Origin: Mycobacterium sp.
GTDB lineage: Bacteria > Actinomycetota > Actinomycetes > Mycobacteriales > Mycobacteriaceae
Direction: 5' to 3'
Assembly (NCBI GenBank): GCA_020438915.1
Contig: JAGQTR010000543.1
Location: forward strand, 1-15,278
DNA: 15,278 bases
The stretch's first letter is position 1, and each line of letters starts with the position of its first letter. The notes beneath the pieces were generated by a model. That model was given only the letters and a program-made list of their open reading frames with translations. It was not told where the DNA came from and ran no database searches. Made by a program: the position numbers and the translations under genes. This document shows positions 1-6,671 of this stretch, piece after piece.

Positions 1-84
1 TGGCGGGGTTTCACGCTCAGCTTCCTCGTCGACCGTCTGCACGGTATCCGGGGAGTGGAAGAGCCGGTCATAGTCGGCCGACAT
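1..84 (-). CDS. espI: EspI, N-terminal 28 codons only (cut by window edge)
   Basis: The minus strand reads M-S-A-D-Y-D-R-L-F-H-S-P-D-T and stays open to the window edge. This resembles the M. tuberculosis EspI start (M-A-A-D-Y-D-K-L-F), and the position directly after esxA is the ESX-1 position of espI. EspI is a proline-rich protein with a C-terminal MinD/ParA-type P-loop ATPase domain, reported to link ESX-1 activity to ATP level; none of that domain is visible here. The ATG is preceded by a GAGAGG-type ribosome binding site 5 bases upstream, which supports the start. It lies 119 bases after the esxA stop. Identification rests on synteny plus a short N-terminal match. Confidence 0.72.
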   Translation of the reverse strand, partial: MSADYDRLFHSPDTVQTVDEEAERETPP

Positions 85-153
85 GTGTACCTCTCAGTGT
101 CGTGGCAAGAAGGTCGCGGCGCACAGGTTGTGGAATGCAGCCGCGGCGTACGC

Positions 154-188
154 GGTGGGCGTGCCTGTTGCTGAGCGGCCCGCCCACC
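154..188 (-). repeat. Inverted repeat between esxA and espI
   Basis: Perfect 8-base arms GGTGGGCG (154-161) and CGCCCACC (181-188) are separated by 19 bases. In the minus-strand transcript they could fold into a GC-rich stem just after the esxA stop and before espI. No U-tract follows, so it is not a classical intrinsic terminator. It could be a partial terminator, a 3' stabiliser for the esxBA message, or chance in GC-rich DNA. Confidence 0.4.
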
Positions 189-203
189 ACGCACCCGTCT
201 TGG

Positions 204-491
204 TTAAGTGAAGGTTCCGATCACACCGTTCTCGGTGGTGCCCATGGTGGACCCGGAGTTGCTGACCGCGTGCCCCAGGCTCTGCAGGGCGTGGTTCAGC
301 TCCGCGGAGTTGGCATCCCAGCGCTGCTGGACGGCCTGGTATGACATCGAGCCGTCACCGATCCATGCGCCCTGCAGTCGCGCAAGTGAACCCTGCCCCT
401 CTTCCAGCAGCCCGAGCGTGCGCGCCACTGCGGATTGGAGCTCGCCCGCACCGCTTTCAATACCTGCGAAGTTGTATTCGATCTGTCCCAC
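204..491 (-). CDS. esxA: EsxA (ESAT-6) WXG100 secreted protein
   Basis: This 95-residue protein, the same length as M. tuberculosis ESAT-6, aligns along its whole length. It shares the N-terminal N-F-A-G-I-E, the central A-W-I-G (W43-x-G45, the WXG turn between the two helices), and a YQ-VQQ-WDA-ELN-ALQ pattern in helix 2. EsxA is the main ESX-1 substrate; it forms an antiparallel heterodimer with EsxB and is exported with it, contributing to membrane lysis in pathogens. The start is GTG (M-G-Q-I-E-Y), supported by a GAGGAG ribosome binding site 7 bases upstream. It lies 28 bases after esxB, so co-transcription is expected. No ATG gives a full-length protein. Confidence 0.96.
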   Translation of the reverse strand: MGQIEYNFAGIESGAGELQSAVARTLGLLEEGQGSLARLQGAWIGDGSMSYQAVQQRWDANSAELNHALQSLGHAVSNSGSTMGTTENGVIGTFT

Positions 492-519
492 GTCTGTTCT
501 CCTCTATGCCAGTGGTCTT

Positions 520-828
520 TTAGTTGATCTGCATCTGCGACGCGAGGTCGTCAGCGTTGTTCGTGTCCGTGTTGAGGTACGCGGTACCACTGGTGTGGAT
601 ATTTTGCGAGATGTCGTTGAGCAGGCGGATCTGCTGACTCGACGCCTCGTTGAAGCGAAGGAGCGCTGATTGCGCGGCGGCCCCGGCGCCCTCGCTGTTG
701 AGGCTTGCCTGAAGACTCGCGGCGGTAGACTCGACCTGCGCGAGGACCGACGACAGTTCGCCGCAGATTCTGTCGAAGTTCGCCGCCTCCGCCATGAGCT
801 GCGGGGTATCCGCGTTCACCAAACTCAT
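520..828 (-). CDS. esxB: EsxB (CFP-10) WXG100 family protein lacking the WXG motif
   Basis: This 102-residue protein aligns end to end with CFP-10 (100 aa): E-A-x-N-F-x-R-I, Q-V-E-S-T-A-x-S-L-Q, R-F-x-E-A and the final L-A-S-Q-M are shared. The Y-x-x-x-D export motif is intact (Y84, D88), and the C-terminal L95 and M99, which correspond to residues that bind EccCb, are kept. Oddities: positions 43-45, W-R-G in CFP-10, read L-N-S here. There is a cysteine at 22, and the tail ends Q-I-N rather than G-F. EsxB pairs with EsxA and carries the targeting signal for the pair. The ATG start has a purine-rich leader with GAGAAGGG just upstream. The gene lies between PPE68 and esxA, as in ESX-1. Confidence 0.95.
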   Translation of the reverse strand: MSLVNADTPQLMAEAANFDRICGELSSVLAQVESTAASLQASLNSEGAGAAAQSALLRFNEASSQQIRLLNDISQNIHTSGTAYLNTDTNNADDLASQMQIN

Positions 829-857
829 TGCTGCCCTTCTCTCTTTCTACCTGTGCT

Positions 858-874
858 CTCGCCGTCGCGGCGAG
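858..874 (-). other. Perfect short stem-loop between PPE68 and esxB
   Basis: Seven-base arms (858-864 and 868-874) flank a 3-base loop. In the minus-strand transcript this gives CTCGCCG-CGA-CGGCGAG, followed by a purine-rich stretch and the esxB ribosome binding site. No U-tract follows. It sits in the 85-base PPE68-esxB gap, where it could protect a processed esxBA message or partially stop transcription. Function is inferred; the palindrome is seen directly. Confidence 0.45.
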
Positions 875-913
875 CCCTCCCGACCCAGGTGGTCGGCAAG
901 TTATGGCTGACCG

Positions 914-2185
914 TCACCAGTCGTCCTCTTCGTCCTCGTTGAGGTCGTGCTCCAGCGGCGCGGGCACGTTCCGACTGGCTCTGTTACCGCCGCTCCTACC
1001 GCGCTGCCCAAACATTCCCATCGGCCCGCCGCCGCCCATGCCGCCGCCCCCTACGGGTGCCAGCCCGCCCCCTACAGCTCCAGCCGCCGCCCCTGCACCA
1101 ACCGCCACCGGAGACAGGTTGGACTGCAAGTCTTTTCCAATCAGATTCGACATCAACGGGGTGCGCGCAGCAGTTCCTCCGGCTCCCGGTAGCGCCGCGG
1201 CGCGGACCATGCCCGATCCGACTGCCGGTCCCGTTCCACCGATCGCGGGGTGATTGGAAAACGGTGTTGCGCCGAGCATCCCGACCTGGGCCCCCTTGTC
1301 ACCGGCCAGTCCACCCAGCTGTCCGAACATCGAAGAAACCTGCTGTAGCGGTTGGCTCAGCTGCTGGAATGGCTGGGTAACTCCCTGGATCATCTGTTGC
1401 GGCAGCTGGCCGAGTGTGGACCCGAGCTGGGAGGCCATCTGCATTCCCAGCTGCGAGCGGCCCTGGTTGGCCGCGTCGGCGGCGAATTGGTGGGCTCGGC
1501 CGCCCTTGAGCGCGGCCTCGTCGGCCTTTCCCTGACCGCTGACGTGAGTGAACACCGCGTTGCGAACCGCAGCACTTCCCGTCATCGACGCGGCGCTGGA
1601 CATACCCGTGGCCATCGCAGCTTCCGCGGCTCCGGGCAACACGATGGGCTTCGGCGGCGAAATCGGTTCAAACGTGGCGTTGAGCATCGTCTCGGCCTCG
1701 TACGCGCTCATCACCGTCGCCGCCAAATCCCACATTCGCACGTAGTCAGCCTCGTTGAGTCCGATCGGAATGGTGTTGACACCGAGGAAGTTGGTCGCAT
1801 TGAGCACTTCGTTGGTGATGTGGTTCAGCTCGATCTCAAGCAACTGCGGCGTCGTCGCCAGCGCGGTCGAGTATGCGCTGGCCTGGGCCGCGGCCTGAAC
1901 GGCACGTTTCTGTGCCTGTAACGACAGCATCCGTAGCCAAATCACCATCGGCATCGACGCCTGAATGGCCCGCTCGCTGCCCATTCCCTGCCATAGTTGA
2001 GCCAAAGACGCCAAGGTCGAGGTCAATTCGTCAGCCTGCGCTTCCAGCGAGACCGCCAACGCCTCCCATCCCGCGGCAGCCTGCATCATCGGCGCAGGGC
2101 CAGCACCGGCCATCAGGCGCGATGTATTGACCTCGGGGGGAAAGGCGCCCCAGATCGGCGGCAGGGCTAACGTCGGCACAGCCAT
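914..2185 (-). CDS. PPE68: PPE68-type ESX-1 PPE protein
   Basis: This 423-residue PPE protein has the defining P16-P17-E18 (in F-P-P-E-V-N) and then T-x-R-L-M-A-G-A-G-P-A-P, as in PPE68. A W-x-G at W65-Q-G67 lies in the helical-hairpin region. The first ~180 residues are the PPE domain, whose helical tip is bound by EspG1. The rest is low-complexity: Q-rich around 230-290 (PLQQVSSMF, also in PPE68), then Gly-rich, with an acidic end E-D-E-E-D-D-W matching the acidic PPE68 tail. It is longer than M. tuberculosis PPE68 (368 aa), mainly after the PPE domain. It presumably dimerises with the PE protein encoded 30 bases upstream and is an ESX-1 substrate or accessory component. The ATG has only a weak GAGG about 14 bases upstream, so translational coupling to PE35 is likely. 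Confidence 0.93.
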   Translation of the reverse strand: MAVPTLALPPIWGAFPPEVNTSRLMAGAGPAPMMQAAAGWEALAVSLEAQADELTSTLASLAQLWQGMGSERAIQASMPMVIWLRMLSLQAQKRAVQAAAQASAYSTALATTPQLLEIELNHITNEVLNATNFLGVNTIPIGLNEADYVRMWDLAATVMSAYEAETMLNATFEPISPPKPIVLPGAAEAAMATGMSSAASMTGSAAVRNAVFTHVSGQGKADEAALKGGRAHQFAADAANQGRSQLGMQMASQLGSTLGQLPQQMIQGVTQPFQQLSQPLQQVSSMFGQLGGLAGDKGAQVGMLGATPFSNHPAIGGTGPAVGSGMVRAAALPGAGGTAARTPLMSNLIGKDLQSNLSPVAVGAGAAAGAVGGGLAPVGGGGMGGGGPMGMFGQRGRSGGNRASRNVPAPLEHDLNEDEEDDW

Positions 2186-2215
2186 GATGCACTCGAACCT
2201 CAGTGGACTTCCGGC

Positions 2216-2512
2216 TCAGATCAGCGTCGCGCCGTTTTCACCGTCGACGGCCTGATAAACACCGGCGATCTCGACGACAGTGGCGCCGGCACGGGCGATC
2301 TCTTCCTGGGCCATTGCATTGATTCCCAGGGTCTGAACACCCTCGGCCACAAAGGCCGCCGCCGCCATGACCGACACCTCATCCGCTCCGGCCGGGGCGA
2401 GCGCGCTTACTTCGGCGGTTGCGCTGGTACCAATCGCCAAACCGCGGGCACCATTCGCGGTGATCTGACCGCCGACGCTTGCAGCTCCTGCATTGTGGCT
2501 TAACGGTTGCAT
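2216..2512 (-). CDS. PE35: PE35-type PE protein
   Basis: This 98-residue PE-family protein starts M-Q-P-L-S-H-N, matching M-Q-P-M-S-H-D of M. tuberculosis PE35 (99 aa). It shares L-x-P-A-G-A-D-E-V-S in the middle and the C-terminal secretion motif Y-Q-A-V-D (Y-x-x-x-D). The ATG at 2512 is preferred over an in-frame GTG at 2521 because AGGAG lies 8 bases upstream of it and the PE35 alignment begins there. It pairs with the PPE68-type protein encoded immediately downstream; the PE partner supplies the general export signal. It is the first gene after a 140-base gap following eccCb1, so it may lead a separately transcribed PE35-PPE68-esxB-esxA unit. Confidence 0.92.
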   Translation of the reverse strand: MQPLSHNAGAASVGGQITANGARGLAIGTSATAEVSALAPAGADEVSVMAAAAFVAEGVQTLGINAMAQEEIARAGATVVEIAGVYQAVDGENGATLI

Positions 2513-2536
2513 TTGCTGCACTCCTCACTGTCGCGA

Positions 2537-2566
2537 AACATATACATGCCTGTGGCCGCCGGTCGA
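2537..2566 (-). promoter_or_regulatory. Candidate promoter for PE35-PPE68-esxB-esxA
   Basis: On the minus strand, TATGTT (2537-2542) fits the mycobacterial -10 pattern TANNNT. TCGACC (2561-2566) resembles the TTGACN -35 element, with an 18-base spacer. A transcript from it would have a leader of about 18-20 bases containing the AGGAG site of PE35. The motif is short and degenerate, so this is a proposal. Confidence 0.35.
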
Positions 2567-2629
2567 CCCGCAGCGATACGCCTGAGAGAGCGCTGTGAAG
2601 TCCCTCATAAAGTGGCACTCGCAGTTCAT

Positions 2630-2643
2630 CCAGCATTTGCTGG
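2630..2643. repeat. 14-base palindrome upstream of PE35
   Basis: CCAGCA and TGCTGG arms surround a central TT (plus strand), just after the eccCb1 stop and 64 bases upstream of the candidate -35. It could be an operator or the base of a small hairpin after eccCb1. No regulator can be assigned. Confidence 0.3.
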
Positions 2644-2661
2644 GTGAGCTATAAACCAATA

Positions 2662-4446
2662 CTAACCAAGCGCTGAGGGTGCTGCGAACACTTCTTCCTG
2701 CGGTGGATCCACATACGTCGCTTGAATCACTTCTTTCCCATCCGGTGTCACGTAAAACGCCTGGCCAGGCGGCCTTTTCTTGACAATAATCTCGCGTGAC
2801 GGGAAATCTTGCTTCTCCCCAGACAGGAACATCGTCGGCGTCCCCGCGCCGTAGGCAGCGCCGACGAACTTGTCCATCGTGGACCGGTGTGCCTGGCTCA
2901 TTTGGCACGTCACGATCAGGTGCAGGCCAATGTCTGCGGACGCCGGAATCAGCGGAGACAGCGGGGCCATCGGTGACATCATCCCGCCAGCAGCCACAAT
3001 CATGTGCCAATCGTCAACCAGCAGCACGATATCCGGGCCCGTCCACCACGAACGCGAGCGCAGCTGCGCCGGAGTCAGATCCGCCGGCGGCAGACGCTTG
3101 GTCAGGTTGAACGCCAGTGCCTTGACCGAGGCCTCCAGTGTTGCGTGGTTGCGGTTGATCGCCCCCGCCGCAAGCAGATGCGTCTCCGGGACGGCCTCCA
3201 GCAAGCCCGACCGGTAGTCAGCGACCATGAAGCGCACCTGTTCGGGGCTGTTTCGGGCGCAGATTGCCCGCGCAAGAGCATGCGCGACTGTGGTCTTGCC
3301 GGATTTGGAGGCCCCGAAGATCAGGTGGTGTGGACTGGCGTGCATGTGATTGTGCGCAACGGTGAGATCCGACTCACGGATACCGACCGGGATGGTCCAG
3401 CGGAGGCGGTAGTCCGATTCCGGGCCAGGGGGATTGGGATCCAACTGGTGCAGATAGACCCGGTCGGGCAGCACCCGTACCCGCGGGGCCTCGTCGGTGT
3501 GGCGGGCAGCGATCTCAGAAACCGCGGCCGAGATCGCTGGTACCAGCGCCTCGGCGCTGTGCACCCCGTCCATCCGCGGCACCCCGATCATCAGGTGGTG
3601 TTTTTCGGTGGACACGGCGCGCCCCGGACGGTTCATCGGGATCTCGCGCGTGATTCGGTCCACCTGAGTCTCGTTGACATCACCGAGCCGAAACTCCACC
3701 TTGGTTCCGAGGTAGTCGCGCACCCGGGCCTTGAGTTCGGTCCAACGCGGCGTTGAGATCACGGTGTGCACGCCGTAGGCCAGGCCCTGCCCTGCGATGT
3801 CCTGCACCACGGCCTCAAGATCGTTGAACTCCGCAGAGAATGCCGGCCAGCCATCGATGACAAGGAATACGTCACCGAATGGATCCGCCGATGCCGGATG
3901 GTCGGGATCCTCGCGCAGCTGCCGATAATCGGCCATCGACCCGATCCGATACTGCTTGAACGTCTGTTCGCGCTGGCGCAGAATCGCTTTCACCTCGGCA
4001 ACTACCCGGTTCACACGGTCGGGTTCGGCGCGGGACGCGACCCCACCGACGTGCGGTAGATCCTCGATATACATCAGGCCGCCACCACCCATGTCAACGC
4101 AGTAGAACTGCAGCTGGCGTGGTGTATGCGAACCAGCCCCCGACAGGATGAGCGTCTGCAGAAACGTCGACTTGCCTGTCTGCGGGGCACCACCAACAGC
4201 GACGTTGCCTGCCGCGGTGGAGAAATCGATGCCCCACACCTCTTGGCGGTGACGGCGCGGTTCGTCCATGACGCCCAGCCCGATCCGAAGCGTGCGACGG
4301 TCGTAATCTCGGGCGATGAGCTCGTTCACAGGTGTTGGATCGACCAACGGCGGCAACCACATTCGGTAGGCATGGCTCGTCCCGGTAGTCAGCTGATTGA
4401 GAACGACCTCGCGCAACACCTTCTGATCTTGCGCACCGGAGTTCAT
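2662..4446 (-). CDS. eccCb1: EccCb1, FtsK/SpoIIIE-type ESX-1 ATPase (second and third ATPase domains)
   Basis: This 594-residue cytosolic protein has two FtsK/SpoIIIE-like ATPase domains. Domain 1 has Walker A G-A-P-Q-T-G-K-S (86-93) and a Walker B-like V-F-L-V-I-D-G-W (193-200). Domain 2 has G-A-S-K-S-G-K-T (378-385) and I-V-L-L-V-D-D-W (473-480). In both, the usual catalytic Glu after the Walker B Asp is not present as D-E, which is typical of these EccC domains. Length is close to M. tuberculosis EccCb1 (591 aa). In ESX-1, EccC is split into EccCa and EccCb, and the last domain of EccCb binds the EsxB C-terminus. The start overlaps the eccCa1 stop by 4 bases, implying coupled 1:1 synthesis. 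No membrane segment is seen, as expected. Confidence 0.96.
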   Translation of the reverse strand: MNSGAQDQKVLREVVLNQLTTGTSHAYRMWLPPLVDPTPVNELIARDYDRRTLRIGLGVMDEPRRHRQEVWGIDFSTAAGNVAVGGAPQTGKSTFLQTLILSGAGSHTPRQLQFYCVDMGGGGLMYIEDLPHVGGVASRAEPDRVNRVVAEVKAILRQREQTFKQYRIGSMADYRQLREDPDHPASADPFGDVFLVIDGWPAFSAEFNDLEAVVQDIAGQGLAYGVHTVISTPRWTELKARVRDYLGTKVEFRLGDVNETQVDRITREIPMNRPGRAVSTEKHHLMIGVPRMDGVHSAEALVPAISAAVSEIAARHTDEAPRVRVLPDRVYLHQLDPNPPGPESDYRLRWTIPVGIRESDLTVAHNHMHASPHHLIFGASKSGKTTVAHALARAICARNSPEQVRFMVADYRSGLLEAVPETHLLAAGAINRNHATLEASVKALAFNLTKRLPPADLTPAQLRSRSWWTGPDIVLLVDDWHMIVAAGGMMSPMAPLSPLIPASADIGLHLIVTCQMSQAHRSTMDKFVGAAYGAGTPTMFLSGEKQDFPSREIIVKKRPPGQAFYVTPDGKEVIQATYVDPPQEEVFAAPSALG

Positions 4447-6671
4447 GACCTCACCGTCGCATCGAAGATCGGGGCAGCAGTGAAGCGGTGGATGCGAACG
4501 GTGCGGTCAATTGGACGCGGCGCAACCTCGTCGTCGCTATTGGTCAGCACGGTGGGCACATAAGAGTTGCCGGTGTAGACGCTCTGGAACTTCACCGGGT
4601 CCTCCATTCCCACTCGTAGGAATCCCACACCGCTCTCCTTGTTGGAGATGTACTGCGCCTCTGGAGTCCCGATCACTGCTTTGGATTCAGCAGAACTGGT
4701 CGTGCGCAGAGCAATCCGATAGGTCAGGTTGGGTTCGAGCTTGTCGATACGGGTCCCGCCGGTGTTCAGCGACTGTGTGGCCAACAGCAAGTGCACACGC
4801 AGCGACCGACCCACGCGACAGATTCGGTCGAAGAGCCCGATGAAGTCCGGGTGGTTCTGCAACAGTTCGGCGAACTCGTCGATGACGACGAAAAGTGTTG
4901 GTAGTGGGGGGAGATCAGCTCCGCGCTCCCGGTACTTTTCGTATTCGGCCACACCCGATAGCGCTCCGGCCGCGCCTACCTGAATACCCGCCTTTCGGAG
5001 GATGGACTGTCGGCGGTCGAGTTCACCGGAGAGCACCTCCGCCATCCGGCTGACGAGCTCGGCTTCTTCCTCCATGTTCGTCACGACCGCCGCGGTGTGC
5101 GGCAGCTTCTCCATACCGAGAAACGTCGAGCCGCCCTTGAAGTCCGTCAGCAACAGATTGATCTGGTCGGGATGATGGGTAGCTGCCAACGAGAGAATCA
5201 GCGTGCGAAGGAATTCCGACTTACCGGAGCCGGTGGTACCGATGAGCATACCGTGCGGTCCGGCACCGAATTCGGCACCCTCTTTGATGTCAAGGTGCAT
5301 GATCTCACCGGTCTTGAGCTCATGCCCGAAGGGGATTCGCAGCCGGTCACGGTCTGTGTCGGGGAACATCCGCCAACGCGCGGGGGTAACCTCCTCGACA
5401 CTTTGGGCGCCGACGATCTCGTGCCACTCGGTGGCAACCTTCTTCTGCACCCTGGTGTTCTTGTCGATGATCGTCCCAGTGATCGACCAACCGGCCAACT
5501 TGCGTGCCACCCGGTCGGCCTGGCCCGGCGACATGGCGTCCACCTGGCTGGCCACCTGCCGGAACGTCTGACTCGGCAACCGGTCGTCGGCCTGGCCGTT
5601 CGCGTCCACACGGATCCGGTAGGCCGATCCGCGGTGGTTCCCCAGCGTGACGACGGTGACCCCGGAGCGGCCGTCGACCGGGAATCCCGCTCTACCCCCG
5701 GTCAAGTCGATGACTACCACGTATGGGCCGCTTGGTGCCGCATCGGGGCTATGCGGCCCACGTGCGGTCAGGTCGCTGAGACCGTCCGGCCGCGTCCACA
5801 CCATGCGGCTGCTGCCTGCCGCATCAGTGGCGGACTGGTGCTGGATGTGCGGCAGCCACTTCAGCCACGCCCATCCCGGGTCCTCGGGACTATCGGTCAG
5901 AACCCGGATCTGCAGCAGGTCTGGCGGATGAAACACCGCCAAATGGCAGATCATCGCCCGCAAGAGTCCGGCAGCGCCTTCGGGATCACCTCCGACGGCG
6001 ATGATAGGAAACGTCCTCAGCTGAACCAACTTAGGACAGTCGTGGATCAAACCATGGGTGCGCAGAAACTTGGTCACCCACATGTGGCCGACCGGTTCGA
6101 GGTGTGGCTGCGGCGCACCCGCTGGACCAGCCAGCTCACCCCCGACTGCGGGTTTCAACAGCCGATCGACGGCCGGCTCGGAGCCGACACCGATCCGCGT
6201 TGCGGCATAGAAGTCGGCATTGGCCACCCGCGACCATTGCCGGTGGGTGCCGATTATCGACAGCAGATCGGCGGGATGCGGTGCGTGGTAGTTGAAGAAC
6301 GTGACCTGGGCGGCTGCCGAGGTGGTGACTCTGGTGCGTAACCCCGCGAGATAGCGGAGGTACTCCTTTCGGTCGGCGTTGATCTCCGGCACCTTCTTGC
6401 CGCCGCTGCCACCGCTGGCCACCAAGCCGACGGCGGCCATGACCATCATCAATGGCATCATCAGCATGTATGGCGAAAGTTGGCGCACACCACTGAAGAT
6501 CATGATCGCGATCATGCCCAGCATGCATCCACCCAGTACCCACGGCAGCGCCTTCTGTACGCCCGAGGGTGGGATGTCGATCCCGAGGTCATCTGGCGGG
6601 CTCACGTTGACCTCGCCGGGGGTCAGGCGTGGTCCGCGTTTGAGCATCGGAGTGAATTTTCGGGTTGTCAT
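4443..6671 (-). CDS. eccCa1: EccCa1, membrane-anchored FtsK/SpoIIIE ESX-1 ATPase
   Basis: This 742-residue protein (M. tuberculosis EccCa1 is about 747) has two hydrophobic membrane segments near residues 42-60 and 67-86. A DUF/stalk region follows, then one FtsK/SpoIIIE ATPase domain with Walker A G-T-T-G-S-G-K-S (478-485) and a complete Walker B L-F-V-V-I-D-E (593-599). It is the only one of the three EccC ATPase domains here with a standard D-E. EccCa joins EccCb to form the hexameric motor of the inner-membrane complex that pulls substrates through the ESX-1 channel. It overlaps eccB1 and eccCb1 by 4 bases each. Long open frames on the opposite strand here are GC-rich shadows. Confidence 0.97.
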   Translation of the reverse strand: MTTRKFTPMLKRGPRLTPGEVNVSPPDDLGIDIPPSGVQKALPWVLGGCMLGMIAIMIFSGVRQLSPYMLMMPLMMVMAAVGLVASGGSGGKKVPEINADRKEYLRYLAGLRTRVTTSAAAQVTFFNYHAPHPADLLSIIGTHRQWSRVANADFYAATRIGVGSEPAVDRLLKPAVGGELAGPAGAPQPHLEPVGHMWVTKFLRTHGLIHDCPKLVQLRTFPIIAVGGDPEGAAGLLRAMICHLAVFHPPDLLQIRVLTDSPEDPGWAWLKWLPHIQHQSATDAAGSSRMVWTRPDGLSDLTARGPHSPDAAPSGPYVVVIDLTGGRAGFPVDGRSGVTVVTLGNHRGSAYRIRVDANGQADDRLPSQTFRQVASQVDAMSPGQADRVARKLAGWSITGTIIDKNTRVQKKVATEWHEIVGAQSVEEVTPARWRMFPDTDRDRLRIPFGHELKTGEIMHLDIKEGAEFGAGPHGMLIGTTGSGKSEFLRTLILSLAATHHPDQINLLLTDFKGGSTFLGMEKLPHTAAVVTNMEEEAELVSRMAEVLSGELDRRQSILRKAGIQVGAAGALSGVAEYEKYRERGADLPPLPTLFVVIDEFAELLQNHPDFIGLFDRICRVGRSLRVHLLLATQSLNTGGTRIDKLEPNLTYRIALRTTSSAESKAVIGTPEAQYISNKESGVGFLRVGMEDPVKFQSVYTGNSYVPTVLTNSDDEVAPRPIDRTVRIHRFTAAPIFDATVRS

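Noticed and set aside
1352..1921. 189-codon plus-strand frame opposite PPE68
   Set aside because: It is antisense to the PPE domain, His/Arg-rich and without a domain; a shadow frame.
2525..3010. Minus-strand frame reading out of eccCb1 into the PE35 gap, considered as an extra gene or frameshifted eccCb1 end
   Set aside because: The eccCb1 frame itself ends with the expected C-terminus (E-E-V-F-A-A-P-S), so no frameshift is needed, and the alternative frame is Arg/Ser/Cys-rich.
5097..6341. Long plus-strand open frame (414 codons) opposite eccCa1
   Set aside because: It is fully antisense to a gene with clear Walker motifs and membrane segments. Its translation is low-complexity and Arg/Gly-rich with no recognisable domain, as expected for a codon-bias shadow in GC-rich DNA.
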